48,887 nt of DNA from Prevotellaceae bacterium (GTDB lineage: Bacteria; Bacteroidota; Bacteroidia; Bacteroidales; Bacteroidaceae): contig JAGKTZ010000007.1 in the NCBI GenBank assembly GCA_021153165.1, positions 1 through 48,887 on the forward strand. Reading direction: 5' to 3'. Made by a program: the position numbers and the translations under genes. Shown in pieces: positions 34,580 to 43,179 of this stretch (positions are counted from its first letter, which is position 1; each line of letters begins with the position of its first letter). The notes under the pieces are model-generated. The model was not told the origin of the DNA and did no database searches. It saw only the letters and a list, made by a program, of their open reading frames with translations.

Positions 34580-34611
34580 TAAAAAATGCCGCACTCAAAA
34601 AAGTGCAGCAT
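34580..34611 (-). terminator. Terminator after the frameshifted lipoprotein gene
   Basis: On the minus strand ATGCTGCACT pairs with AGTGCGGCAT (one mismatch) around TTTTTTG, followed by TTTTTATG. It lies about 30 bases after the stop of the second frame, consistent with both frames being one gene. Confidence 0.7.
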
Positions 34612-34639
34612 AAATCAGGAAATATCAAAAAATAAACAT

Positions 34640-35664
34640 TTATTGTCCGTTATAATCGCTTCTTATTTCTGGTCTTCCTTTTTCCTTCTGGAGATATTTA
34701 TTACCATAAATTGGAGGATAGTGATGACATCCATACAATAAAAATGGATTATATTCTTCATCTATCGTAGAAGTTATCAACCAAATAGGAAGAGTTGCAA
34801 TAATTGAAGACATCGTAATAGGGCTCCAGCATACATGACTGGTAATAACTTTATTTCTATGTTTCCTATACATCTCAATATTTATGTCATCAATTCGATT
34901 CGCTTCAGTATAGTCAATCGGAATATTATTATCTGCCTTATAAGTATAATAAAATCTACCTTCTTCATCAAAATACGTCTTATCATCAAGGGGTATTTAA
35001 CTGTATATCTACCAGGTTTCACAACCTTTTCAGACACTACAGAATTAATAAACACCCTATTGCGACAACTACTCCATTTTGCCATAGAATAATCAAAACT
35101 ATATGGTATTACAAACTCTGTGATATCTATATCATCAAATTGAGTATAATTTGTAACCCCAACTTCTTTTTCAAATTTGGGCAGTTTCTCCATTTTTTTC
35201 AAATTTGATTCCTTCAAAGCCACTGTCCATTTTGAATACGGGGGTATAGTCATACTCACACCAGCCTCATTAGTTTGAACATTATTTATAGCATCTTGAA
35301 CATTGTTAAACGTTGTACTGCGAGAAGAGCGTACATCTTTGAATAAATCCGTCGCATAACCATCATAAAGTACATAAGACTTGGACTTGTCTATAATCAT
35401 ACTTTTTTCACTCTTGTTTGTAATCTCTAATGTTACAATATAATCTTTCGTTACCTTATATTTAATATCAAAATTTTTATAACGACAAGTAACATTTTGA
35501 GCGTCAACTTGAGCCTCTTTATCCATATTTTGTATTCCTAAATGATTTGTATTTTTTATATATGGATAATTAATCTCAGGAGCAGGTAGATAAGTCGGAG
35601 CAGCACATGAGGTAATCAAGAATACACATGCCAAGAGATAAAATAATTGATTGATTTTTTTCAT
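34640..35664 (-). pseudogene. Lipoprotein gene interrupted by a single-base frameshift
   Basis: The first frame starts MKKINQLFYLLACVFLITSC, a lipoprotein signal with Cys20, and continues as a soluble domain rich in beta structure. Near a CCCC run at 34990-34993 the frame should shift: the original frame turns into low-complexity Ile/Leu-rich sequence, while the other frame reads on smoothly (LDDKTYFDEEGRFYYTYKAD, then NNIPIDYTEANRIDDINIEM) down to a stop at 34640, ending with a hydrophobic segment TMSSIIATLPIWLITS. The total length of 1025 bases is one short of a multiple of three, fitting a one-base loss. The joined protein would be about 341 residues. Function unknown; AT-rich. A sequencing error is possible. 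Confidence 0.7.
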
Positions 35665-35815
35665 AATAAAAAAGATAGGGCGAAACTGCTCAATACTTAT
35701 CATCCATCAGGCAACCGCCAAGTACGCCCTACCCAAATAAGTACGAACAGTTCACGCCCCATCTGGGACGTGAACTTTCATCACTCGTTCTCTGGGTGAA
35801 TAATTGGCGGTAATT
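35665..35815 (-). promoter_or_regulatory. Folded leader upstream of the lipoprotein gene
   Basis: Three nested inverted repeats: ACCGCCAA (35714-35721 strand pair) with TTGGCGGT (about 35803-35810), ACCCA (about 35731-35735) with TGGGT (about 35792-35796), and AGTTCACG (35749-35756) with CGTGAACT (35769-35776). On the minus strand TAGGGCG near 35733-35727 can instead pair with CGCCCTA near 35683-35677, followed by TCTTTTTT directly before the ATG. The alternative pairings look like an attenuator or riboswitch. No known class is recognised. Confidence 0.4.
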
Positions 35816-36002
35816 CGATGGAAGAGAACAAGGACTAATAGTCCAAATAATATGTAATCAATCAGTTTCGCAAATTAATAACTCTTAATTAGTCTATTAC
35901 GATTTCATATTAAAAAAGTAAATTTGATTGCGAAATATTGATGAACTGTCTGTTTCTTGTTATAGGATTAAATTGTAAAACTTATATCTACTTTTAAAAA
36001 TA

Positions 36003-37193
36003 TTACGATACCAACTCGAGGGTGTCGCTTGCGATCATCAATTCCTCGTCTGTTGGTACAACGACTACCTTCACACGGCTATCTTCGGCAGAGATAATTT
36101 CTTCTTCGCCGAAGTTCTTGCGGTTCTTAGCTTCGTCAAGTTTCACGCCTAGGAATTCAAGACCTGTGGTAGAGTTGTAACGCACATCCCATTGGTGCTC
36201 GCCTACGCCTGCAGTAAATACAATTACATCCACACCGCCCATGATAGCAGCGTATGAACCGATGTATTTCTTGATGCGGTGGCTATACATTTCGAGAGCA
36301 AGGGCTGCACGTGCGTTGCCAGCCTCTGCAGCTGCAGTAACTTCGCGCATATCGCTTGATACGCCTGAGATACCGAGCACACCGCTTTGCTTGTTCAAAA
36401 GGTCAGACATTTGGTCGGGAGTCAAACCTTCTTCCTTCATAATAGCCAACACCGCAGACGCATCAATGTCGCCCGAGCGTGTACCCATCATCATACCTTC
36501 GAGCGGAGTCAAACCCATCGAAGTTTCAAAGCACTTGCCGTCCTTCACAGCCGAGATAGAAGCACCATTACCAATGTGGCAAGTGATGATCTTCAAGTTC
36601 TCTGCCTTTTCGCCCAAGAACTCAGCAACACGAGCCGCTACGAAGCGGTGACTTGTACCGTGTGCGCCCCAACGGCGAATATTGTTGTCGGTATAATACT
36701 TATAGGGCACAGCATACATGAAGCACTTTTCAGGCATTGTTTGGTGGAATGCTGTGTCGAACACGAATACTTGTGGCAAGTTGGGCAACATGTTTTTTAC
36801 AGCTTCATAGCCCTTCAAGTGCGCAGGACTATGCAATGGAGCCAAGTCCATATATTGACGCCATTCTTCGAGCATCTCGGGAGTCACAACCTGGCTCTTG
36901 GTGAAACGACCACCTGCCACGATGCGGTGACCAGCTGCCGAAATTTCATCAAGACTCTTGATCGCGCCATATTCAGCATGGAGCAATGTGTCAAACATTA
37001 ACTTAATACCCTCGGTGTGAGTGGGGCATGGCGATTCGATAATCTTTGTTTCGCCATTGATTTTGGTTTTCAAAAAAGAACCTTCGAGTCCAATTTTTTC
37101 AATACCTCCGGCGGCAAGTACAGACTTGTCGTCCATCTCGTAGAGCTTGTACTTAATGGAACTGCTTCCGCAGTTGATGACTAAGATTTTCAT
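36003..37193 (-). CDS. ackA: Acetate kinase
   Basis: A 397-residue ASKHA-fold enzyme making ATP and acetate from acetyl phosphate. Motifs are VINCGSSSIKYKLYEMDD (residues 4-21), GHRIVAGG (about 88-95), VFDTAFHQTMP (about 146-156), RRWGAHGTSHRFVA (about 172-185), CHIGNGAS (about 204-211) and TAGVGEHQWDVR (about 330-341). The ATG at 37193 gives the standard N-terminus; the frame is open 22 codons upstream without family similarity. A -7 box TACTTTTG lies at 37256-37249 on its strand. It is divergent from pflB, which supplies acetyl-CoA, but the usual partner pta is not in the window. Confidence 0.97.
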   Translation of the reverse strand: MKILVINCGSSSIKYKLYEMDDKSVLAAGGIEKIGLEGSFLKTKINGETKIIESPCPTHTEGIKLMFDTLLHAEYGAIKSLDEISAAGHRIVAGGRFTKSQVVTPEMLEEWRQYMDLAPLHSPAHLKGYEAVKNMLPNLPQVFVFDTAFHQTMPEKCFMYAVPYKYYTDNNIRRWGAHGTSHRFVAARVAEFLGEKAENLKIITCHIGNGASISAVKDGKCFETSMGLTPLEGMMMGTRSGDIDASAVLAIMKEEGLTPDQMSDLLNKQSGVLGISGVSSDMREVTAAAEAGNARAALALEMYSHRIKKYIGSYAAIMGGVDVIVFTAGVGEHQWDVRYNSTTGLEFLGVKLDEAKNRKNFGEEEIISAEDSRVKVVVVPTDEELMIASDTLELVS

Positions 37194-37248
37194 TTGTGTG
37201 AATCTGTATTTGGTTAATATTATTTGTCTGAATGCTTTAAAATTCATG

Positions 37249-37256
37249 CAAAAGTA
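37249..37256 (-). promoter_or_regulatory. -7 box for ackA
   Basis: The minus strand reads TACTTTTG, matching TAnnTTTG, about 55 bases before the ackA ATG. No good -33 element. Confidence 0.4.
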
Positions 37257-37585
37257 CAAATAAAATCGTGGCAGAGCACCTGTTCGTGCAAATAATTCTT
37301 AAAAATATCACGAAAGACGTCTTTTCGACAAGTTTTCACTCTATCCCTCTTCCACTCTGCTATATAGCAATTCCGCAAGTTTCCCTTTTTGTGCAATGCC
37401 TCTATTCGCCAACTCCACTTAGCAAAAGACTTTCAAAAAATAAAAAAATATACAAAAAGTCTTATTAAAGCTTTACGGTGATAAGGCAGATTTTACGCCC
37501 ACCACACCGAGCAACTATCAATAAATAATAGAGATAAAGAGAAATTCATATTCTATATTTCCCATTATATTATATATATGGTATA

Positions 37586-37617
37586 TTTGCGGCATTCAAT
37601 ATAAATTAGTACCTTTG
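37586..37617 (+). promoter_or_regulatory. pflB promoter (Bacteroidota consensus)
   Basis: TTTG at 37586-37589 and TACCTTTG at 37610-37617, 20 bp apart, match both elements. The leader to the ATG at 37658 is about 35 bases. The rest of the 37194-37585 gap is AT-rich with no gene. Confidence 0.75.
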
Positions 37618-37657
37618 TGGCGTAAATAAATATAATGTCAATAAAACAATTAAATTT

Positions 37658-39886
37658 ATGGACTTGAAAACAATGTTTAAAGAAGGACCATGGACTCAAG
37701 GTGTAAACGTGACAGACTTCGTTTACAAGAACCTTACTCCATACGAAGGCGATGCTTCCTTCCTGGTTGGTCCAACTAACCGCACAAAAAAGATCTGGAA
37801 CCTCTGTCTCGAAGCACTCGAGGAAGAACGCGCTAACGGTGGTGTACGTTCATTCGACGCAGAAGTAGTATCAACAATATCTTCACACAAGGCTGGATAT
37901 ATTGACCAAGAAAATGAATTGATCGTAGGTCTTCAAACCGATGAATTGCTTCGTCGCGCGATTAAACCTTATGGTGGTATCAAGGTGGTAGAAAAGGCTT
38001 GCCTTGAAAACGGCAAGGAAGTAAATCCCGCCGTTAAGGATATCTTTACTAACTACCGCAAGACACACAACGACGGCGTATTTGATGTTTATACAGAAGA
38101 AATTCGTCGTTTCCGTTCACTCGGCTTTATCACAGGTTTGCCCGACAACTATGCACGTGGTCGTATCATCGGTGACTACCGCCGTTTGGCTCTCTATGGT
38201 TTGGATCGTTTGATCGAAGCTAAGATGGCAGACGTGCGCAGCTTGGTTGGTCCTATGACTGACGCGCGTATTCGTTTGCGCGAAGAGTTGGCTGAACAAA
38301 TCAAGGCTTTGAAGGAAATGAAGATCTTGGGCGAATACTACGGCCTCGACCTCAGCCGCCCAGCATATACTGCACAAGAAGCAGTACAATGGGTATACAT
38401 GGCATACCTCGCTGCAGTGAAGGAACAAGACGGCGCAGCAATGTCTTTGGGTAACGTATCTTCTTTCCTCGATATTTACATCGAACACGATTTGAAGCAC
38501 GGCCTCATCACAGAAGAGTTTGCACAAGAATTGATCGACCAGTTCGTTATTAAACTCCGTATGGTACGTCATCTCCGCATGGGTTCTTACAACGATATCT
38601 TTGCTGGCGACCCAACTTGGGTAACTGAAGCAATCGGTGGACGTTTCAACGATGGTCGTACAAAGGTTACTAAGACATCTTTCCGTTTCCTCCAAACACT
38701 TTACAACCTTGGTCCTTCACCAGAACCAAACATGACAGTGCTTTGGAGCCCAGAATTGCCTGAAGGATTTAAGAATTTCTGTGCAAAGGTTAGTGTTGAC
38801 ACTAGCTCTATCCAATATGAAAACGACACATTGATGCGTGAAGTTCGTCACTCAGACGACTACGGAATCGCATGCTGCGTATCTTATCAAGATATCGGTC
38901 GACAAATCCAATTCTTCGGCGCACGTTGCAACATGGCTAAGGCGCTCTTGTTGGCCCTCAACGGCGGACGTTGCGAAAATACTGGCACATTGATGGTACA
39001 AGGCATCCCCGAACTCACATCCGACGAGCTCAACTACGACGAAGTATTGCGCAACTACAAGAAAGTATTGGTGGAAATCGCACGCGTTTACAACGAGTCA
39101 ATGAACATCATCCACTACATGCACGATAAGTACTACTACGAAAAAGCTCAAATGGCATTCGTAGATACTGATCCTCAAATCAACCTTGCTTATGGTGCTG
39201 CAGGTCTTTCTATTGTACTCGACTCACTTTCTGCTATCAAGTATGCAAAGGTTACTGCTAAGCGCAACGAACTCGGCTTGACAGAAGGATTTGATATTGA
39301 AGGCGAATTCCCATGCTTCGGTAACAACGACGACCACGTTGACCACTTGGGCGTAGACCTCGTATATTTCTTCAGCGAAGAATTGAAGAAGCTCCCTGTA
39401 TACAAGAATGCTCGTCCTACACTTTCTTTGCTTACAATTACATCAAATGTAATGTATGGTAAGAAGACTGGTGCAACTCCTGATGGTAGAGCTAAGGGCG
39501 TAGCTTTCGCACCTGGTGCAAACCCAATGCATGGTCGTGACAAGAGCGGTGCTATTGCATCTTTGGCAAGTGTTGCTAAATTGCGCTACCGTGACTCACA
39601 AGACGGTATTTCAAACACCTTCTCTATCGTACCTAAGTCACTCGGTCCAACTCCAGAAGAACGCGTAGAAAATCTCGTAACAATGATGGATGGATACTTC
39701 ACTAAGGGTGCACACCACTTGAACGTGAACGTACTGAACCGCGAGATGTTGGAAGATGCTATGGAACATCCTGAAAAGTATCCTCAATTGACAATCCGCG
39801 TCAGCGGTTACGCTGTAAACTTCATTAAGTTGAGCCGCGAACATCAATTGGAAGTTATCAGCCGTTCTTTCCACCAAGGTATGTAA
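37658..39886 (+). CDS. pflB: Formate C-acetyltransferase (pyruvate formate-lyase)
   Basis: A 742-residue glycyl-radical enzyme that converts pyruvate and CoA to acetyl-CoA and formate without oxygen. The catalytic cysteine pair is Cys406-Cys407 in GIACCVS, and the radical site is Gly717 in RVSGYAVNF near the C-terminus. Other family signatures are GYIDQENELIVGLQTDELLR and FGNNDDHVD. Length and order are typical of PFL proper rather than glycerol dehydratase-like relatives. Codon use looks biased toward a highly expressed gene. It has a consensus promoter, and its activator pflA follows 114 bases downstream beyond a strong hairpin. Confidence 0.97.
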   Translation: MDLKTMFKEGPWTQGVNVTDFVYKNLTPYEGDASFLVGPTNRTKKIWNLCLEALEEERANGGVRSFDAEVVSTISSHKAGYIDQENELIVGLQTDELLRRAIKPYGGIKVVEKACLENGKEVNPAVKDIFTNYRKTHNDGVFDVYTEEIRRFRSLGFITGLPDNYARGRIIGDYRRLALYGLDRLIEAKMADVRSLVGPMTDARIRLREELAEQIKALKEMKILGEYYGLDLSRPAYTAQEAVQWVYMAYLAAVKEQDGAAMSLGNVSSFLDIYIEHDLKHGLITEEFAQELIDQFVIKLRMVRHLRMGSYNDIFAGDPTWVTEAIGGRFNDGRTKVTKTSFRFLQTLYNLGPSPEPNMTVLWSPELPEGFKNFCAKVSVDTSSIQYENDTLMREVRHSDDYGIACCVSYQDIGRQIQFFGARCNMAKALLLALNGGRCENTGTLMVQGIPELTSDELNYDEVLRNYKKVLVEIARVYNESMNIIHYMHDKYYYEKAQMAFVDTDPQINLAYGAAGLSIVLDSLSAIKYAKVTAKRNELGLTEGFDIEGEFPCFGNNDDHVDHLGVDLVYFFSEELKKLPVYKNARPTLSLLTITSNVMYGKKTGATPDGRAKGVAFAPGANPMHGRDKSGAIASLASVAKLRYRDSQDGISNTFSIVPKSLGPTPEERVENLVTMMDGYFTKGAHHLNVNVLNREMLEDAMEHPEKYPQLTIRVSGYAVNFIKLSREHQLEVISRSFHQGM

Positions 39887-39921
39887 TCCTTGTGAAAAGC
39901 GACAGATATTAATATAATAAG

Positions 39922-39980
39922 GAGTGGACCCATCCTCGGTCGTACAATGTTTGACTGAGGTGAGTTCACTCTTTTGTTTT
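39922..39980 (+). terminator. Strong hairpin with T-run between pflB and pflA
   Basis: GAGTGGA (39922-39928) with TTCACTC (39965-39971), and inside it CCTCGGTC (39934-39941) with GACTGAGG (39953-39960), form a two-part stem followed by TTTTGTTTT. It lies between the two genes and ends 20 bases before the pflA ATG. It could end most pflB transcripts and let only some reach pflA, or protect the 3' end of a processed pflB message. Confidence 0.65.
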
Positions 39981-40000
39981 ATCGATTTTCCTGAATTACG

Positions 40001-40732
40001 ATGAAAATAAAAGTACACTCCTACGAATCTATGGGTACCTTTGATGGCCCAGGATTACGTTACGTAGTTTTTTTGCAAGGTTGTCCATTCAAGTGCCTTT
40101 ACTGTGCCAATCCAGACACTATTGATCCAATTGGTGAGTCCAAGGAAACTGATGCAAGTTATATCCTCGAGCAGGCCATCAGTATGAAACCTTTCTTTGG
40201 CAAGCGTGGTGGAATAACTTTCTCTGGTGGCGAGCCTACGGTACAAGCTGAAGCACTAGTACCGCTATTTAAAGAATTAAAGCAAGCAGGTATTCACACT
40301 TGCATTGATTCGAATGGTGCGGTTTGGAATAAACATGTCGAGGAATTGTTCTCGTTAGCGGATCTCGTGCTCTTGGATGTGAAACAAATCAATAATGCGC
40401 GCCACGAACATATCACGGGCCGTCCAAACTCTCGTACTCTTGAGACTGCCGAATGGCTGGAACAGCACAATCACCCCTTTTGGTTGCGCTATGTCCTAGT
40501 GCCAGGTTTGAGCGATTTTGAGGAAGATTTGCGCGCCCTCGGCGAACATTTTGCAGGATACAAATGTATTGAGCGCGTAGAGCTTTTGCCTTATCATCGC
40601 CTCGGCGTACACAAATATGAAGCCATGGGATTGCCTTATCAATTGCCAGAGACGAAGGAAAATACTCCTGAACAGTTGAAAAAGGCTGAGGATATTTTGC
40701 GAGAATACTTTCCTCAATTGGTTGTGAATTAA
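40001..40732 (+). CDS. pflA: Pyruvate formate-lyase activating enzyme
   Basis: A 243-residue radical-SAM enzyme that installs the glycyl radical on PflB. The iron-sulfur motif CPFKCLYC holds Cys28, Cys32 and Cys35; GTFDGPGLRYVVFLQGC precedes it, and ITFSGGEPT (about residues 72-80) is the SAM-binding GGE motif. It lacks the extra ferredoxin domain of glycerol-dehydratase activases, so it is the PFL type. It lies downstream of pflB, with a hairpin between. The ATG at 40001 gives the standard start. Confidence 0.95.
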   Translation: MKIKVHSYESMGTFDGPGLRYVVFLQGCPFKCLYCANPDTIDPIGESKETDASYILEQAISMKPFFGKRGGITFSGGEPTVQAEALVPLFKELKQAGIHTCIDSNGAVWNKHVEELFSLADLVLLDVKQINNARHEHITGRPNSRTLETAEWLEQHNHPFWLRYVLVPGLSDFEEDLRALGEHFAGYKCIERVELLPYHRLGVHKYEAMGLPYQLPETKENTPEQLKKAEDILREYFPQLVVN

Positions 40733-40821
40733 ATTGAAGTTTGGCGTTCTCAAAGCTTGTGACTAATAAGTCCTTTATGATGTGGCTTATGTCAATCCTT
40801 TTGCAAAAAACAATAGTAACA

Positions 40822-40868
40822 ATATAACCGAAATCAGACTTTTTGCTGCATTTCGGTTATATTTTTTC
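40822..40868 (+). terminator. Intrinsic terminator after pflA
   Basis: ATATAACCGAAAT (40822-40834) pairs perfectly with ATTTCGGTTATAT (40850-40862), followed by TTTTT. It lies about 90 bases after the pflA stop. Confidence 0.88.
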
Positions 40869-41014
40869 CCTTTCTTAAATGTAAGTACAATCTAGCATAA
40901 CTTCAAGTAAAAAAAATGCAAATTTCAGTGGTAAAAAAATAAATATTGGGTTGCTAAAATCTAATAAATGCCATAAAATGCATACAGGTGTAGTAAAACC
41001 TTCAAAAAAATTAG

Positions 41015-41022
41015 TATTTTTG
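41015..41022 (+). promoter_or_regulatory. -7 box upstream of the PlsC-like gene
   Basis: TATTTTTG matches TAnnTTTG and lies 18 bases before the ATG at 41041. A -33 TTTG is not evident. Confidence 0.45.
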
Positions 41023-41040
41023 CGCAGTAATTAAGAAATT

Positions 41041-41868
41041 ATGGCAAATAATGAAGTTTTACGCATAGACGTTGACAAAATTTTGCAAAGCAAGATGGGC
41101 GACAAAGCTAAGCGTGTGCCCCGCTTCCTTGTATCGTGGTTAAAACGTCGTTTGCATCAAGACGAAGTAAATGCTTTTCTGGAAAAAGAAGGCGATATTC
41201 AAGGTGTGCCCTGGGTGGAAGATGTTGTCGAATACCTTGGTATGAAATTAGTCATCGAAGGCGAAGAGAACCTTCCCAGTTCAGAAGATCCCAAACGCTA
41301 TACTTTCGTGAGCAATCACCCTCTCGGAGGATTGGACGGAGTAGCACTTGGTGCTGTTTTGGGTAGTCGCTACGAAGGTCAGATCAAATATCTTGTCAAC
41401 GATCTCTTGATGAATCTCCCCGGTCTGGCACCTTTGTGCATTCCTATCAATAAGACTGGAAAGCAAAGCCGCCAGTTCCCACTTATGGTCGAAGCTGGAT
41501 TTAAGAGCGAGAACCATATTATTATGTTTCCGGCAGGACTTTGCTCTAGAAAGCAAAAGGGTGTGATACGCGACCTGCCTTGGAATAAAACTTTTATCAC
41601 TAAGAGTGTAGAAACCCAAAGAGACATCGTGCCAATCCACTTTGGTGGCAGAAATTCTGAGAAGTTTTATCGCATCGCCAATATTTGCAAATTTTTCCGT
41701 CTCAAGTTCAACGTTGCAATGATCTACTTGGTCGACGAAATGTTTGGCAATCGCGACAAAACCTTCGTTGTAAAAATTGGCAAACCCATACCCTGGCAGA
41801 CATTTGATAAGTCCCGCACGCCATTGCAGTGGGCACAGTATGTACAGGATGAAGTCTACAAATTGTAA
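41041..41868 (+). CDS. PlsC-like O-acyltransferase, GlsA-type (glycine lipid synthesis)
   Basis: A 275-residue acyltransferase of the lysophospholipid acyltransferase superfamily. The catalytic motif reads SNHPLGGLDG (residues 91-100); His93 and Asp99 are separated by five residues instead of the classic four, a variant seen in this Bacteroidota branch. FPAGLCSRK (about 161-169) is the FPEG-like substrate motif. The next gene is an OlsB-type N-acyltransferase. In Bacteroides thetaiotaomicron an equivalent pair (GlsB, GlsA) makes acylated glycine lipids, so this gene probably adds the second, ester-linked chain. Here the order is O-acyltransferase first. The protein is peripheral to the inner membrane and has no signal peptide. 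Confidence 0.85.
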   Translation: MANNEVLRIDVDKILQSKMGDKAKRVPRFLVSWLKRRLHQDEVNAFLEKEGDIQGVPWVEDVVEYLGMKLVIEGEENLPSSEDPKRYTFVSNHPLGGLDGVALGAVLGSRYEGQIKYLVNDLLMNLPGLAPLCIPINKTGKQSRQFPLMVEAGFKSENHIIMFPAGLCSRKQKGVIRDLPWNKTFITKSVETQRDIVPIHFGGRNSEKFYRIANICKFFRLKFNVAMIYLVDEMFGNRDKTFVVKIGKPIPWQTFDKSRTPLQWAQYVQDEVYKL

Positions 41869-41980
41869 ATTCAAGGTTATTGGTAACAGGTCAAAAGTTT
41901 TAGGGCCGAATAACTTTGATAGCTAGAAATTCCTAACTTTTCGACTGTATTACCTCCCTACCTTCTAATCACAATATATT

Positions 41981-42970
41981 ATGGAAGAAATTATTGCTCC
42001 GGTATCGAGAGAATTATTAAAAGCCGAACTTACTCCCGAGCGCAGATTGCGCACCACCAATAAGGCTGGCAACGAACTCTATATCGTCACCTACCAACAA
42101 GCCCCCAATGTGGTGCGCGAGATAGGTCGCTTGCGCGAAATTGCTTTCCGTGCAGCTGGCGGAGGTACTGGTTTGGCGCTTGATTTGGACGAATTTGACA
42201 CTTGCGATCACCCCTACTATCAATTGATCGTATGGTGCCCAGAAGACGAGCAAATTCTCGGTGGATACCGCTTCTTGCCTGGTCGTGAAATCGAATATGC
42301 AGAGGATGGACAGCCCAAGTTGGCCACAGGACACATGTTCAAATTCTCAGATCAGTTTATCAAGGACTATATGGTCGACACCGTAGAGTTGGGCCGCTCC
42401 TTTGTCACACTCGAATATCAAAGCACCAGAACATCTACCAAGGGCCTCTTTGCTTTGGATAATCTCTGGGACGGCCTTGGCGCCCTGACCATCGTCATCC
42501 CCAACTTAAAGTATTTCTTTGGCAAGATGACCATGTATCCTTCGTTCAATCGCGAAGCACGAGATATGATACTCTACTTCCTGAACAAGCACTTCAACGA
42601 TCCCGACCGCTTGGTTTATCCCACAGATCCTTTGCAATTGGATACAGACCCTGCGGAATTGGAAAAACTCTTTACCGAAGAGACATTCCGCGAGGATTAC
42701 AAGATCTTGAATACCGAAGTGCGCAAAACAGGCTTCAACATTCCTCCATTGGTCAACGCCTATATGGGATTGAGTCCTACGATGCGTGTATTTGGTACGG
42801 CGGTGAATCATGAATTCGGCGAAGTGGAAGAAACTGGTATACTGATTGCTATCGACGAGATACTGGAAGAAAAACGCATGCGTCACATCGACACATTTGC
42901 CGAACTTCACCCCGAAAGCGCACGTATATTTGAGGACTATTTCAAAAAGAATGAATTGGTCAAAGATTAA
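41981..42970 (+). CDS. OlsB/GNAT-type N-acyltransferase, GlsB-type (glycine lipid synthesis)
   Basis: A 329-residue protein of the GNAT-like acyltransferase group that includes OlsB of ornithine-lipid synthesis. Visible parts are REIGRLREIAFRAAGGGTGLALDLDEFD (about residues 46-73), LGGYRFLPG (about 94-102), VELGRSFVTLEYQ (about 133-145) and a C-terminal DEILEEKRMRHIDTFAELHP. The expected reaction is transfer of a 3-hydroxyacyl chain from acyl-ACP to the amino group of glycine, forming the lysolipid that the upstream PlsC-like enzyme completes. The two genes are 112 bases apart on one strand. Glycine as head group is inferred from Bacteroides work; ornithine is the alternative. Confidence 0.85.
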   Translation: MEEIIAPVSRELLKAELTPERRLRTTNKAGNELYIVTYQQAPNVVREIGRLREIAFRAAGGGTGLALDLDEFDTCDHPYYQLIVWCPEDEQILGGYRFLPGREIEYAEDGQPKLATGHMFKFSDQFIKDYMVDTVELGRSFVTLEYQSTRTSTKGLFALDNLWDGLGALTIVIPNLKYFFGKMTMYPSFNREARDMILYFLNKHFNDPDRLVYPTDPLQLDTDPAELEKLFTEETFREDYKILNTEVRKTGFNIPPLVNAYMGLSPTMRVFGTAVNHEFGEVEETGILIAIDEILEEKRMRHIDTFAELHPESARIFEDYFKKNELVKD

Positions 42971-43070
42971 TACGCTTGCACCAAGCTAAGTCATAAGATT
43001 CCGAGTCCGAATCTTGCATAATATGCGCATAAATGCAATGCCATAAAAGTGTAAACAAATGTAAACAAGA

Positions 43071-43102
43071 TTTGGATTTGCAAAAATAATTTATTAACTT
43101 TG
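43071..43102 (+). promoter_or_regulatory. Orphan consensus promoter
   Basis: TTTG at 43071-43074 and TAACTTTG at 43095-43102, 20 bp apart, form a full Bacteroidota promoter. It points directly into the hairpin at 43118 with no gene between. Confidence 0.5.
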
Positions 43103-43117
43103 TAGTAATAAGTAGAA

Positions 43118-43153
43118 GGAGGTATTTCATGCGGAAATACCTCCTATTTTTTT
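43118..43153 (+). terminator. Intrinsic terminator just after the orphan promoter
   Basis: GGAGGTATTTC (43118-43128) pairs perfectly with GAAATACCTCC (43134-43144), followed by TATTTTTTT. It may end the glycine-lipid transcript, whose last stop is 148 bases upstream, and would also cut a transcript from the 43071 promoter to about 45 nt. Confidence 0.8.
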
Positions 43154-43179
43154 GCCATTTTTTGAGCAAAACAACCCTA

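Noticed and set aside
34990..34993. Programmed -1 frameshift at the CCCC run
   Set aside because: The site lacks a classic X XXY YYZ slippery heptamer in the reading frame and no downstream pseudoknot is evident; a simple one-base loss explains it better.
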